64,000 nucleotides of DNA from an uncultured Clostridia bacterium (GCA_934120315.1 CAKOTX010000005.1:43419-107418); one strand, 5' to 3'. Shown: positions 26,441 through 35,696, counted from the first letter of the stretch. Made by a program: numbers and translations. The notes: generated by a model not told the origin, from the letters alone.

Positions 26441-27991
26441 TTATGATCTTTCCTTTAAAATGGTTAATGGTGAAAAACGCTGTATACTAATCATTGAAGC
26501 CAAACTACTAATTAATGTTAGCAATAATCCTATTCCTAGCAATTGAATTACAACTGTAAAGTCTACAACTGCTTCCATATTTTGAATTGCTTGAACTTTT
26601 CCACCTTTATTAAATTGCATATCCATTCCGCCTGGTTTACCGAAATTATTTGACATCTCTTCTTGTGAGCTTTGGCTTGATTCAATTTCATTTGCTAATA
26701 ACATATTTCCAACTGGCTTTGCTAAAAATGCTCCAATTATTGCTCCTATTATTAATGAGATTGTTGCAACAATTAATAGCTCTAATACAAATTGCAATGT
26801 TAATTTTAATTTACTCATTCCAATTGTTCTAAATACACCAATTTCATATTTTCTTTCTCTAATATTTATCATGTTTATTACAAATAATACTAAAGAAGAT
26901 ATTATTAAAGTGATAATTAAAAATGTAGTAGCAAAAGTTTTTACATTTTCAATTGATTCTGTTGCACTTGTTATTTCATCTAAATTTGTGTTGACTGTAT
27001 AATATTCATTCAAACCTTTTTCTTTTACTTCAGCAGTAAATGCTTCTATATCATCTTCGCTATTTAATATAAATGATGGTGTTACAGTTGTTGTAAGTGT
27101 ACTATCATCTGCAACTAATTGCTCAATTACACCACTTCCAGTAATAATTTTATTTGCTGATTTTGAATACATACTTGCTGTATCTCCATTATCACTACTA
27201 CTATAAATTCCAGTTACTTTGAAATCATAAGTCTTTTCTGTTGTTGAATTTTTTAATGTAATTGTATCTCCTACACTTATACTATTCAAAGTTGCTAATT
27301 CTGAACTTATTACACATTCAAATCCATTAAAATCTGATATCATTTCTCCATCAGTTATAGTTGATGTACCTTCTGTAAATTCTGTCATTGCATCATATGA
27401 AGAATATCCGTCTAATTCAAAATCTCCTGTAAGATTTTTATCACTTTGGAATTTTTCCTTTGACTTTGTAATTACTGTTGTTGTATTATTTTCTGTTACT
27501 GTGTGTCTTTCTCCCATTTGTCCATCTGGCATATCTGGTCTATTTTCTGAACCACCTGTTGTCGTAGTATTTGATGAAGTTGATGTTTGCTTGTCTTCTA
27601 CTTCATATTCAAACGAATCTGTTGCTTTGCTTAATGTATCACTATTTAATGATGTTGTATAAGTATAATAGTATCCTTTCAAATAATTACTTTCTCCATA
27701 ATTTTTCACATCATCTATTGTTACTGATTGAATATTATTAAATGCTTCAATATTTTCTTTTTGAGCATCTTCTCCTCCCTTAAAGTTCTTTCCTAATTGG
27801 CTTCTATCAAATGCTATTGTTGCTATTAAATCATGTGATTCTTCATAACTTTTTACTATAGTATTTGCAGTATTTCTTATTGCTAATGTTACTGTTGATG
27901 CGCATGCTATTGTTAAAATTAATAAGCCTATTAGTATGTTCCTCCCTTTGTTTCTAAAAATTGAAATTACACTGTTTTTTAAAATATACAT
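26441..27991 (-). CDS. MacB/FtsX-type ABC permease
   Basis: A 516-residue permease. An N-terminal membrane helix (about 20-38) is followed by a large extracytoplasmic domain (about 40-340). Low-complexity Ser/Thr and Gly/Met stretches interrupt it, for example around residues 138-156. Three C-terminal membrane helices of the FtsX type begin at FLIITLIISSLVLFVINMIN with RERKYEIGVFRTIGMSK after the first. A Gly/Met/Asn-rich loop (EEMSNNFGKPGGMDMQFN) sits between the last helices. Regulation is likely through direct repeats at 28241-28257. Confidence 0.9.
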   Translation of the reverse strand: MYILKNSVISIFRNKGRNILIGLLILTIACASTVTLAIRNTANTIVKSYEESHDLIATIAFDRSQLGKNFKGGEDAQKENIEAFNNIQSVTIDDVKNYGESNYLKGYYYTYTTSLNSDTLSKATDSFEYEVEDKQTSTSSNTTTTGGSENRPDMPDGQMGERHTVTENNTTTVITKSKEKFQSDKNLTGDFELDGYSSYDAMTEFTEGTSTITDGEMISDFNGFECVISSELATLNSISVGDTITLKNSTTEKTYDFKVTGIYSSSDNGDTASMYSKSANKIITGSGVIEQLVADDSTLTTTVTPSFILNSEDDIEAFTAEVKEKGLNEYYTVNTNLDEITSATESIENVKTFATTFLIITLIISSLVLFVINMINIRERKYEIGVFRTIGMSKLKLTLQFVLELLIVATISLIIGAIIGAFLAKPVGNMLLANEIESSQSSQEEMSNNFGKPGGMDMQFNKGGKVQAIQNMEAVVDFTVVIQLLGIGLLLTLISSLASMISIQRFSPLTILKERS

Positions 27992-28041
27992 CTTTCTTCC
28001 TCCTCGTTTTGTTCAAGCACTAAATAACCTGATACTCTCCC

Positions 28042-28187
28042 GTCCCAGATGAAATATAGTAGTTTTGCAATACCGCGTAAGCGACCAAATGAGCGTAGCG
28101 AATGCGATTGGAGCAATCTACTAAGAATTTAAAATTTGTAGATTGCGACACACAAGGTATAAAAAACTACTATATTTCATCTGGGAC
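28042..28187. repeat. Nested inverted-repeat element, MITE-like
   Basis: Arms of about 32 bp (28042-28074 and 28156-28187), beginning GTCCCAGATGAAATATAGTA, enclose a G+C-richer core. The core has a second perfect hairpin (GCAATCTAC 28113-28121 with GTAGATTGC 28138-28146) and two copies of a GCGTA-AGCGA-like motif. No open reading frame fits. It could be a miniature inverted-repeat element or a structured leader of the MacB-like operon. Confidence 0.6.
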
Positions 28188-28224
28188 AGGGATTACTTTT
28201 GGTCTTGAACTTCTTTCGAAGTTT

Positions 28225-28257
28225 AATATAATATAGAAAGATTGAAATTTTATTGAA
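28225..28257 (-). promoter_or_regulatory. Promoter and paired direct repeats of the MacB-like operon
   Basis: On the minus strand two TTCAAT repeats (28252-28257 and 28241-28246) are 11 bp apart, ending exactly 10 bp before TATATT (28225-28230). This matches the promoter of two-component operon 2 in both motif and spacing. Control of the ABC operon by response regulator 2 is inferred. Confidence 0.68.
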
Positions 28258-28293
28258 AAAAACGAATTCTATTTTTCATAGAATCCGTTTTTT
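28256..28293 (-). terminator. Terminator of the repeat-protein gene
   Basis: AAAACGGATTCTAT and ATAGAATTCGTTTT form a 14-bp stem with one mismatch over the stop codon, followed by T residues on the minus strand. It abuts the direct repeats of the next promoter. Confidence 0.75.
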
Positions 28294-31250
28294 CCATCTT
28301 TGTGTTCTGACACTATAGATTTTATTTTCATATAAATACTTTTCAATTTTTGACTTACTATATTTCTTTCTTGTGAACTACTTTTTTCATACATTCTTTT
28401 AAAATCATCTTTAGATATTTTAAAGCTTTCTTGGCTTTCCATAGCTTCTTTCATTTCTTCCAAATCCACATCTGGGTAAAAATCACTTTCTGTTATTCTA
28501 TTATTTTTAACTTTATAATATATTTTTTCTGCGATTTCTGGCGAATGACTATCTTCATATTGTTCTAATAGCTCATCCACCTTATCTTCCTCTGCTTCTA
28601 AGCATTCGTCAACATCAATAACCACTATAGGTAAATCTCCAAATTCTTTAGATGCCTTTTGTGCTTTTTCTAAATTATCAATCTTTCCATCTCTTTGAAA
28701 TACAACAATATAGTCTGGTTGCTTGTTTTCTCCATTCTGTATTCTTCTAAAATCCATCTCATTATGCTTTTCAGTTTCATTTATCTGTCTATCTGGAGAA
28801 TAATATTTTTCCCTCCAAGAAGCTTTAGATACAAATGAACTCTTATATGAAGAGGATAAATCCTTACAACCTGATAACATTAATGCATCATCTGACATTT
28901 CTGAAAATCCATAACAAATATGTGGTATAGGAGCATGTCCCATCATGTCATTTCTTATATATGATGCACAAAAATGTTGTGAAAACATTGATGATCTATT
29001 CCAATCCTCCTTATAATTTTTTGGCTGATTGCGACAATATGCTGCAACTGATGTTATAATCATCTTAAAATCAGTTCCTGCATCATACATATTTTCATAA
29101 CCTGGAATTTTTTCAGCTTCATTAACTTTAAACAATCCAGCATTATATAGCTTTCCATATTCATTTTTTAATTTTCTTTCAATCACTATCTGATTAGTCT
29201 CTTTTACTTCTTCAACATTATTATATATATTCTCTAAAATTTTAGCATCTTGTGTTTCCAATATTTCATTTAGACTTTTTATATATATTCTTAGTTCATC
29301 ATCATCAATTGAATCTATATCTTTTGCAAATTTGTTTACCAATTCCTTTGCATCACTTAGAGTAATATTAAATATCTTCAATAATGTTCCTTTACGTTTG
29401 TCACCAATACTTTTGGATTTTATTAATTTTTTTAATTCCCTTCTTTTTATTTCTTGATAATTTTCTATATCTTCTTTAGTTTTTAAATTAAATTCATTTG
29501 GATGAATCAATATTTGACTAATATCACTTACATTAATCTCATCTATATTATTTAATAATTCATCATATGTACTGATATTTGCCAATATTTTTTCGGCTAA
29601 TGGAGTCCACTCTTCTGAATTACTATTTTTCATATGAGATTCTAAACACATTTCAATTATTTTTAATTGCTTTTCATTTAATCCTAATATTTCATTTGCT
29701 ATTCTAGGATAACATGCAATTTGAGCTATTTTTTCTTCTCCAAATATATTTAAAAACTTTTTATCAAATATTCTAAAATTTGTTTTCAAAATATCTTTAT
29801 TTTTAGAATACATTTGACTAATGAATTTTATTTGTTCTGGATCATTTTCACTCTCTATTTTTAAGAAGTCATCAAAATTTTCTTCTATATATTCAATGCT
29901 TGCATAATTTGTCCTATACTCTTGAGTTATTGAAGCTGAATTTATTTTTTTTAATATTGGCATTATTTCTTGATTCTTTAATTCAACAAGAAATTCTATA
30001 ACATCTTGTTCATCAAGACCGTACTCAGTATAATTCTCTATTATTTCCTTTGTATAAGCTTCATTATTTATTTCTTTTACTAACTTACTTATACAATATC
30101 CATCAAGGCTATATTTTTGATGATCTTTTATTATGCTTTTGATATATTCTTTATCATGTACTGATTTTACTAACTCAGTTACCCATCCTCCAGTTAATCC
30201 ATACTTTTGGTAATTTGCTACTATATTTTTAATATATTCTACATCATCTTTTATTGATTCTACTAACTGAGCTACTTCATATTCAGTTAATCCATATTTT
30301 CGATAATTTTCTAACATATTTTTAGTATATTCTGCATCTTTTATTGCTCTTACTACTATCCATTCAATCTCTCTATTACTCAATCCATATTTTTGATAAT
30401 TTTTTATTATATTTTTAGCATATTCTGCATCTTTTATTGTTATTACTAAATTTGCTACATCCTTTTTGGTTAATCCATATTTTTGATAATCTTCTATTAT
30501 AATTTTTGTATATTCTTTATTATTTAATTTTATTACTAAATCCTCTATATATTCTCCGCTAAATCCATATTTTGGATAATTTTCTATTACATTTTTTGTA
30601 TATTCTTCATCATTTAAATTTATTAATAAATCACTTATCCAATCCTCACTTAACCCATATTTCTGATAATTTTCTATTATACTTTTGGTATACTCCTTAT
30701 CATTTATCTTTTTTACCAAGTATATTAAACCTCTTGTATCTATCTCGTACCTTTTAAAATCTTTTATTATATCTTTTAAATATTCTGTATCATTTACACT
30801 TAATATCAACGAGTGAATGTCCTCTAAACTTAAACCATATCTTTGATAATTTTCAATTATAAGCTTTTTACACTCTAGATAATTCGTTTTTTCAAGAAAT
30901 TTAATTATAACTTTTTTATTAATTTCATATTTTTGGTAATTCTCAATTATAGTTTTTGCATATTCTTCATCTCCTATAATTTTAACAAAATCTAATATAT
31001 CAAATTGTCCTAACCCATATCTTTTATAATCTTCTATCATACTTTTTGTGTACTCTACATCATTAAGTTCTTTTATAAGATCTAGCATCATCCTTCCAAT
31101 AGAAAATTCATCTAATCCTGTTACTTTTATTCCTTGTTCTTCACACAATTTTATAAATTCAGTTTTTGTCTCATTATCTCTTCTTTCTGAAAGAGCGTCT
31201 TTATGCACTGTTAACATATATATTATCTTTTTTACTTTTTCAGCATCCAT
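28269..31250 (-). CDS. Large helical-repeat protein, 993 aa, unknown function
   Basis: I do not recognise the family. Residues about 66-427 are twelve consecutive copies of a 30-residue repeat (two copies have 31). The consensus is EYTK-x-IIENYQKYGL, four to five variable residues, then a LV-x-x-IND turn, which predicts paired helices forming a solenoid. A helical middle region follows. The C-terminal third (about 690-990) is different and looks folded, with ICYGFSEMSDDALMLSGC, KHNEMDFRRI and PDYIVVFQRDGK, then LPIVVIDVDECLEAEE. There is no signal peptide or membrane segment. The solenoid suggests a binding scaffold with a C-terminal effector or enzyme domain; this is inference. Confidence 0.85.
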   Translation of the reverse strand: MDAEKVKKIIYMLTVHKDALSERRDNETKTEFIKLCEEQGIKVTGLDEFSIGRMMLDLIKELNDVEYTKSMIEDYKRYGLGQFDILDFVKIIGDEEYAKTIIENYQKYEINKKVIIKFLEKTNYLECKKLIIENYQRYGLSLEDIHSLILSVNDTEYLKDIIKDFKRYEIDTRGLIYLVKKINDKEYTKSIIENYQKYGLSEDWISDLLINLNDEEYTKNVIENYPKYGFSGEYIEDLVIKLNNKEYTKIIIEDYQKYGLTKKDVANLVITIKDAEYAKNIIKNYQKYGLSNREIEWIVVRAIKDAEYTKNMLENYRKYGLTEYEVAQLVESIKDDVEYIKNIVANYQKYGLTGGWVTELVKSVHDKEYIKSIIKDHQKYSLDGYCISKLVKEINNEAYTKEIIENYTEYGLDEQDVIEFLVELKNQEIMPILKKINSASITQEYRTNYASIEYIEENFDDFLKIESENDPEQIKFISQMYSKNKDILKTNFRIFDKKFLNIFGEEKIAQIACYPRIANEILGLNEKQLKIIEMCLESHMKNSNSEEWTPLAEKILANISTYDELLNNIDEINVSDISQILIHPNEFNLKTKEDIENYQEIKRRELKKLIKSKSIGDKRKGTLLKIFNITLSDAKELVNKFAKDIDSIDDDELRIYIKSLNEILETQDAKILENIYNNVEEVKETNQIVIERKLKNEYGKLYNAGLFKVNEAEKIPGYENMYDAGTDFKMIITSVAAYCRNQPKNYKEDWNRSSMFSQHFCASYIRNDMMGHAPIPHICYGFSEMSDDALMLSGCKDLSSSYKSSFVSKASWREKYYSPDRQINETEKHNEMDFRRIQNGENKQPDYIVVFQRDGKIDNLEKAQKASKEFGDLPIVVIDVDECLEAEEDKVDELLEQYEDSHSPEIAEKIYYKVKNNRITESDFYPDVDLEEMKEAMESQESFKISKDDFKRMYEKSSSQERNIVSQKLKSIYMKIKSIVSEHKDGKNGFYEK

Positions 31251-31278
31251 TTGTAATCTCCTAAATTCATTTTACTAA

Positions 31279-31307
31279 ATTTTATAACAACATTATTTTA
31301 ATGTCAA
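31279..31307 (-). promoter_or_regulatory. Promoter of the repeat-protein gene
   Basis: On the minus strand TTGACA, 17-bp spacer, TAAAAT, about 30 bp before the start codon. It overlaps the T-run of the preceding operon's terminator. Confidence 0.7.
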
Positions 31308-31341
31308 TAAAAAAGAACAATTAGCATTACTGATTGTTCTT
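31306..31341 (-). terminator. Terminator of two-component operon 2
   Basis: AAGAACAAT (31313-31321) pairs with ATTGTTCTT (31333-31341), followed by a T-run on the minus strand. Confidence 0.8.
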
Positions 31342-31350
31342 CAAATTTTA

Positions 31351-32361
31351 TTAACTATTACAAGGCAAAACAATTTTAAAACATGTAACTCCATCTTTAC
31401 AATTTACCTCAATTTTACCTTTATACTTTAAAACTGTAGATTTAGCAATAGCAAGCCCAAGTCCATATCTTTTCTCACTTCTATTTCTAGCCTTATCTAC
31501 ACGATAAAATCTTTCAAAAATTCTATCTTTTTGATCTTCTGGAATTGGTTCTCCGTAGTTTTTAATTTGTAAAATAATATTATTTTTTTCTTTTACTAAT
31601 TCTACATTAACTTCTTTTTCTGGCTCAGAATGTTTTATTGCATTATCTAGCAATGTTGATACAATATGTCCAACGTCTTGTTTGTTACCATTAAACATTA
31701 AATTTTCTTGGATTTTAGTAACGATATTAATTTTCTTTTCATATGCCATGCTTTCAAAAACAGAAGCACTCATTTCTACTTGATTTGAAATATTAAATAT
31801 TTCATAATTCTTAATATCTGAAACATTTTCAATTTTAGACAATAATAAAAGTTCATTAATTAGCTTGTCCATGCTATCTGTTTCATTTTGTATATATGTA
31901 AGCCATTTATTGCTTCCAATTTCATTTTCAAGTACATCTGCATTTGCTTCTATAACTGCAAGTGGTGTTTTTAACTCATGAGATGCATCTGATATAAATT
32001 GCTTTTGCTTTTCTAATGTGTCTTCAACCGGTTTTACTATTATTGTTGATACTTTTTTAGAAATTGCATATATGATAACTAATGCAACTCCTGATGATAC
32101 ACCTGAAAATATTATAACATTTCTAATATGTACCTTTGTCTTTTCGTTTTCTTCATTTATATAATCTTGTATTTCAGGCTGTAAAGGTTCTTGAAAATCT
32201 GGCCTATCTCTCATTCTCGTCATTCTATTTATACTATCTCTTGAAGTGCGTATAGCTGAATTACAATTTAATACCGCAAACACCACAATAATTCCAATTG
32301 TTATAGTTGATAATGAAATCGTCATTAATGTAAATATTTTGGATTTTAATTTTTTAATCAT
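31351..32361 (-). CDS. Sensor histidine kinase 2
   Basis: A 336-residue sensor kinase with two predicted membrane helices (about 10-30 and 82-100) and a short outer loop rich in Arg and Pro. The HisKA box is FISDASHELKTPLAV, and the ATP-binding boxes are LLDNAIKHS and RYGLGLAIAKS. The G1 box reads KNYGEPIPE, so the usual D-x-G is altered to N-x-G there. The start overlaps the regulator gene by 8 bp. Probable partner of response regulator 2. Confidence 0.92.
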   Translation of the reverse strand: MIKKLKSKIFTLMTISLSTITIGIIVVFAVLNCNSAIRTSRDSINRMTRMRDRPDFQEPLQPEIQDYINEENEKTKVHIRNVIIFSGVSSGVALVIIYAISKKVSTIIVKPVEDTLEKQKQFISDASHELKTPLAVIEANADVLENEIGSNKWLTYIQNETDSMDKLINELLLLSKIENVSDIKNYEIFNISNQVEMSASVFESMAYEKKINIVTKIQENLMFNGNKQDVGHIVSTLLDNAIKHSEPEKEVNVELVKEKNNIILQIKNYGEPIPEDQKDRIFERFYRVDKARNRSEKRYGLGLAIAKSTVLKYKGKIEVNCKDGVTCFKIVLPCNS

Positions 32362-33034
32362 TTTCTACCTCCAACTTATATCCCAGACCTCTTACAACTT
32401 TTATTTTTACATTGGATTGTAATATTTTTAGTTTTTTTCTTAAAAATGATACATATACCTCTACATTGTTGTATTCAGCATCACTATCATATCCCCAAAT
32501 TTTATTTGCTAAAATTTCTCTACTCATAATTTGATTCTTATTTAATAATAGTGATTCTAATAATTCTAATTCTTTTCCACTTATCTCAATTTCATTAGTG
32601 TTTGCCTTCATTTTTCCAGTTTTTAAATCTAATGTCAAATCTCCAAACTGCATAATATCTGTATTATCTAAATCTGAACTTCTTTTTAATACAACTTTTA
32701 TTCTTGCTACAAGTTCTTTCATATGAAATGGTTTTGTAATATAATCATCTGCACCATTTTCAAGTCCATTTAGCTTATCATATATTTCTGATTTTGCAGT
32801 TAGCATTATTATTGGAGTTTCAATTTTTTCTCTTCTTAATTCTCTTAAAATTGAAAAGCCATCTTTATGTGGCAACATTACATCTAATAGAATTATATCA
32901 TACACATTTGCAATTGCTTCATCTTCACCTTTTTCTCCATCAGCTTCCATTTTTACTGTAAAGCCTTCTTTTTGTAGTGTTTCAGCTATTGCATCTGCTA
33001 AACTATATTCATCTTCTATTATTAAAACTTTCAT
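32354..33034 (-). CDS. OmpR-family response regulator 2
   Basis: A 226-residue regulator with intact receiver domain (acidic residues in IIEDE, phosphorylation Asp in LLDVMLPHKDG, Lys in LTAKSE) and winged-helix domain (YNNVEVYVSFLRKKL, VVRGLGYKLE). It is transcribed with histidine kinase 2. Its own promoter has paired TTCAAT repeats, and the MacB-like ABC operon has the same arrangement, so it is the likely direct activator of both. Confidence 0.95.
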   Translation of the reverse strand: MKVLIIEDEYSLADAIAETLQKEGFTVKMEADGEKGEDEAIANVYDIILLDVMLPHKDGFSILRELRREKIETPIIMLTAKSEIYDKLNGLENGADDYITKPFHMKELVARIKVVLKRSSDLDNTDIMQFGDLTLDLKTGKMKANTNEIEISGKELELLESLLLNKNQIMSREILANKIWGYDSDAEYNNVEVYVSFLRKKLKILQSNVKIKVVRGLGYKLEVEND

Positions 33035-33054
33035 TTTATCATCTCCATATATTG

Positions 33055-33087
33055 ATTATATAGAACTTTTATTGAATTTTTATTGAA
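33055..33087 (-). promoter_or_regulatory. Promoter and paired direct repeats of two-component operon 2
   Basis: On the minus strand two TTCAAT repeats (33082-33087 and 33071-33076), 11 bp apart, end 10 bp before TATAAT (33055-33060). There is no consensus -35 box, as expected for an activator-dependent promoter. Confidence 0.7.
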
Positions 33088-33088
33088 A

Positions 33089-33340
33089 TTACAATTCAAA
33101 AATATTTGCTTTCAACATCATTTGGGAAATTTTAGTTTTTTCACTAAATGGAACTTCCCAACAACTACCTATAATAGAATTGCCTCTGATATCTTCTCTT
33201 TTTGGCTTTCCTAATACCTTTTTAAGTTGTTTTTGTAGTTCAATCTTGTTTGTATATATAGATATCAATTTTTCATCATATAACACATTTATTGTGGTTT
33301 CTGTTTCTTCTTTATTTATTTCTTTATATGCTCTTCTCAT
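33089..33340 (-). CDS. Small conserved-looking hypothetical protein, 83 aa
   Basis: I do not recognise this protein. It is basic at the N-terminus (MRRAYKEINKEETETTINVLYDEK). A central block KLISIYTNKIELQKQLKKVLGKP is followed by a RGNSIIGSCWEVPFSEK segment that reads like a conserved core. AAGGTG precedes ATG. It begins nine bases after tcdA and is probably the last gene of the suf-mnmA-tcdA operon. No function can be given. Confidence 0.7.
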   Translation of the reverse strand: MRRAYKEINKEETETTINVLYDEKLISIYTNKIELQKQLKKVLGKPKREDIRGNSIIGSCWEVPFSEKTKISQMMLKANIFEL

Positions 33341-33349
33341 TATTACACC

Positions 33350-34102
33350 TTAATTATTTAATATTGATTTAACTACTTCTCCAGCTATTATTAAACCTGC
33401 AACTGATGGAACAAATGAAACACTTCCTGGTACTTGATTTCTTATGGTACATTTTCTTTTTATTCCTGGTGGACAAATACAATTGTGTTTACAACTATTT
33501 TCTGTTGTCTCATTTAATCTTACTGGTTCTTCTTTTGAATATACTACTTTTAATTTTTTTATTCCTCTACTTCTCAATTCTTTTCTCATTACTTTTGCAA
33601 GAGGACAAACACTGGTCTTATAAATGTCTGTAACTTCAAATCTAGTTGGGTCTAATTTGTTTCCTGTTCCCATACAAGAGATTATTGGGATATTTAATTT
33701 ATCTGCTCTAACCACTAACTCAATTTTGGCTGTTACTGTATCTATACAATCTACAATATAATCTATAGAATTGTCAAGTATTCCTTCTGTTTCTGGCATA
33801 AAAAATTCTTGATGTATTTCTACATTTGCATCTGGATTAATGTCTAAAATTCTTTGCTTTGCAACTTCTACTTTAGGCTGTCCAACAGTTTTTCTTGTTG
33901 CTAATATCTGTCTATTTAAATTTGTTAAGCAAATTCTGTCATCATCTATTAATACAAAATTTCCAACTCCAGCTCTAACAAGTCCTTCTAAAACAAATGA
34001 ACCTACACCTCCTAGACCAAATATTGCGACTTTTGCATTACTTAATTTTTCTAATCCTTCTTTTCCTATTACTAATTCTGTTCTTGAAAATTGGTTTAAC
34101 AT
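33350..34102 (-). CDS. tcdA: tRNA threonylcarbamoyladenosine dehydratase
   Basis: A 250-residue E1-like (ThiF/MoeB fold) protein of the TcdA/CsdL family, which converts t6A at position 37 of tRNAs into the cyclic form using ATP. The nucleotide loop is GLGGVGSFVLEGL, followed by RAGVGNFVLIDDDRICLTNLNRQ. Late cysteines occur in CKHNCICPPGIKRKC and GSVSFVPSVAGL ends the fold. It overlaps mnmA by 7 bp. Placement after suf and mnmA groups sulfur delivery with tRNA modification. Confidence 0.93.
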   Translation of the reverse strand: MLNQFSRTELVIGKEGLEKLSNAKVAIFGLGGVGSFVLEGLVRAGVGNFVLIDDDRICLTNLNRQILATRKTVGQPKVEVAKQRILDINPDANVEIHQEFFMPETEGILDNSIDYIVDCIDTVTAKIELVVRADKLNIPIISCMGTGNKLDPTRFEVTDIYKTSVCPLAKVMRKELRSRGIKKLKVVYSKEEPVRLNETTENSCKHNCICPPGIKRKCTIRNQVPGSVSFVPSVAGLIIAGEVVKSILNN

Positions 34103-35151
34103 ATTTTGCCTCCTCCTAATACAATGTCTCCAACATAAAATACAGCTGATTGGCCTGGCGTTATTGCTCTTTGTGGTTCATCAAATGTAACTTTTACTTG
34201 ATTTTCTCCATTTGCCTCAATTACTGCTTTGGCTACTTTTGAAGAATATCTTGTTTTTACTTCAACTTCTATTGGATCTTTGATTTCGTCTATTAATAAT
34301 AAGTTTACATCTTTTACATTTATTTTTTTTTGATATAATTCGCTTTCTTCTCCAACTATTACTTCGTTTTTTAATGGATTAAATCCTATTACAAATAGTG
34401 GAACTTTATAAGAAATTCCTAGTCCTTTTCTTTGACCAATTGTATAATTGTACAATCCTGTATGTTTCCCTAAAACTTCTCCTTTAGAATTTACTATATT
34501 TCCAACTTTAGGCTTTATATCAGAATTATTTTCCAAAAACTTTTTATAGTTTCCATCTGGAACAAAACAAATATCTTCACTATCTGGCTTATTTGCTACT
34601 TTTAAATTGTTTTCTCTTGCTATTTCTCTAATTTGGTCTTTACTTTCAAAATTAGCAAGTGGAAATACTACATGTTCTATTAATTCTTTTGGAATATTCC
34701 ATAAAACATAACTTTGATCTTTTTTACCTGCATTTGATTTTTTTAATACCCATCTGCCATATTCCTCACTATATTCTGTTTTGGCATAATGACCTGTTGC
34801 AATATATTCGCATCCTAATTCTTTTGCCTTTTCCCACATATATCCAAACTTCATATATTTATTACATTCTATACATGGATTTGGTGTTTTACAATTTGAA
34901 TAGCAGTCAATAAAGTCTTGTATAACATGTTTTTTAAACATTTCTTTACAATCATCTGTAAAATGTGGTATTCCTATTGTTCTACATACATTTTTGGCGT
35001 CTATATATGTTGTTATATTACAACAACTGCTTCCTGCAAATAATTCTAATGTTATTCCTATTGGTTCATATCCATTTTGTTTTAATAGTAAAGCTGAAAC
35101 ACTACTGTCAACTCCACCACTCATTCCTAATAATACCTTTTTATTCTCCAT
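34096..35151 (-). CDS. mnmA: tRNA-specific 2-thiouridylase MnmA
   Basis: A 351-residue ATP-dependent enzyme that puts sulfur on U34 of Lys, Glu and Gln tRNAs. The PP-loop is GMSGGVDSSVSA. The catalytic Cys pair is in NPCIECNKYMKFG and SEDICFVPDGNY. GQRKGLGIS and ITPGQSAVFY are also family marks. It lies 25 bp after sufU, in the same direction, so the cysteine desulfurase gene sufS is in the same transcription unit. Confidence 0.97.
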   Translation of the reverse strand: MENKKVLLGMSGGVDSSVSALLLKQNGYEPIGITLELFAGSSCCNITTYIDAKNVCRTIGIPHFTDDCKEMFKKHVIQDFIDCYSNCKTPNPCIECNKYMKFGYMWEKAKELGCEYIATGHYAKTEYSEEYGRWVLKKSNAGKKDQSYVLWNIPKELIEHVVFPLANFESKDQIREIARENNLKVANKPDSEDICFVPDGNYKKFLENNSDIKPKVGNIVNSKGEVLGKHTGLYNYTIGQRKGLGISYKVPLFVIGFNPLKNEVIVGEESELYQKKINVKDVNLLLIDEIKDPIEVEVKTRYSSKVAKAVIEANGENQVKVTFDEPQRAITPGQSAVFYVGDIVLGGGKIC

Positions 35152-35176
35152 TTTTTATACCTTTTCTTTATATTTT

Positions 35177-35644
35177 TTAGTGGCAACAATTTATTGTTCC
35201 TTTTCCACTTTGATCATTTTTATTTAACATATCTTCTAATGTATGCCATGCTAAAAGTGCACATTTTACTCTTGCTGGCATATTTGATACATTTTTAAAC
35301 GCTATAGCATCTTCTAATTTTTTTAATTGCTCTTCGTCTGTTATTTCTCTTTTTATCATTTCTATAAATGTTTTTATAATTTCTTTTGCTTCTTCTATCG
35401 TTTTGCCTCTTAATGTATCTATCATTATTGATGTTGAAGCTTGTGATATTGCACATCCATGTCCTGTGAATGCCATATCTTCTATTTTATCTCCATCTAA
35501 TTTCAATTCTAGTGTTATTTCGTCTCCACAGTTTGGATTATGCCCTATTTCTGAATAGTTTGCTCCTTCTAGCTTTTTCTTATTATATGAATTCATGCTG
35601 TGTTCCATTATTAAGTCATTATATACATCTGTTAAATCTTCCAT
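35177..35644 (-). CDS. sufU: SufU iron-sulfur assembly / sulfurtransferase protein
   Basis: A 155-residue zinc-type SufU, the sulfur acceptor of SufS in Gram-positive bacteria. The three conserved cysteines are in NPNCGDE, GHGCAISQAS and RVKCALLAWHTL, with Asp in CGDE as the fourth ligand. A C-terminal CCH follows. I chose the ATG at 35644 (MEDLTDVYNDLIMEH), which matches the family N-terminus; the ribosome site there is weak, and upstream in-frame starts would add a basic extension. Confidence 0.92.
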   Translation of the reverse strand: MEDLTDVYNDLIMEHSMNSYNKKKLEGANYSEIGHNPNCGDEITLELKLDGDKIEDMAFTGHGCAISQASTSIMIDTLRGKTIEEAKEIIKTFIEMIKREITDEEQLKKLEDAIAFKNVSNMPARVKCALLAWHTLEDMLNKNDQSGKGTINCCH

Positions 35645-35696
35645 ATTTTTACCTTTCTTTCTTGACATATTTTTTATAAAATTTATAAATATAAAT

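Noticed and set aside
28269..31250. Repeat region as an assembly artefact
   Set aside because: The twelve units differ from each other throughout at both DNA and protein level, so they are not collapsed or duplicated reads.
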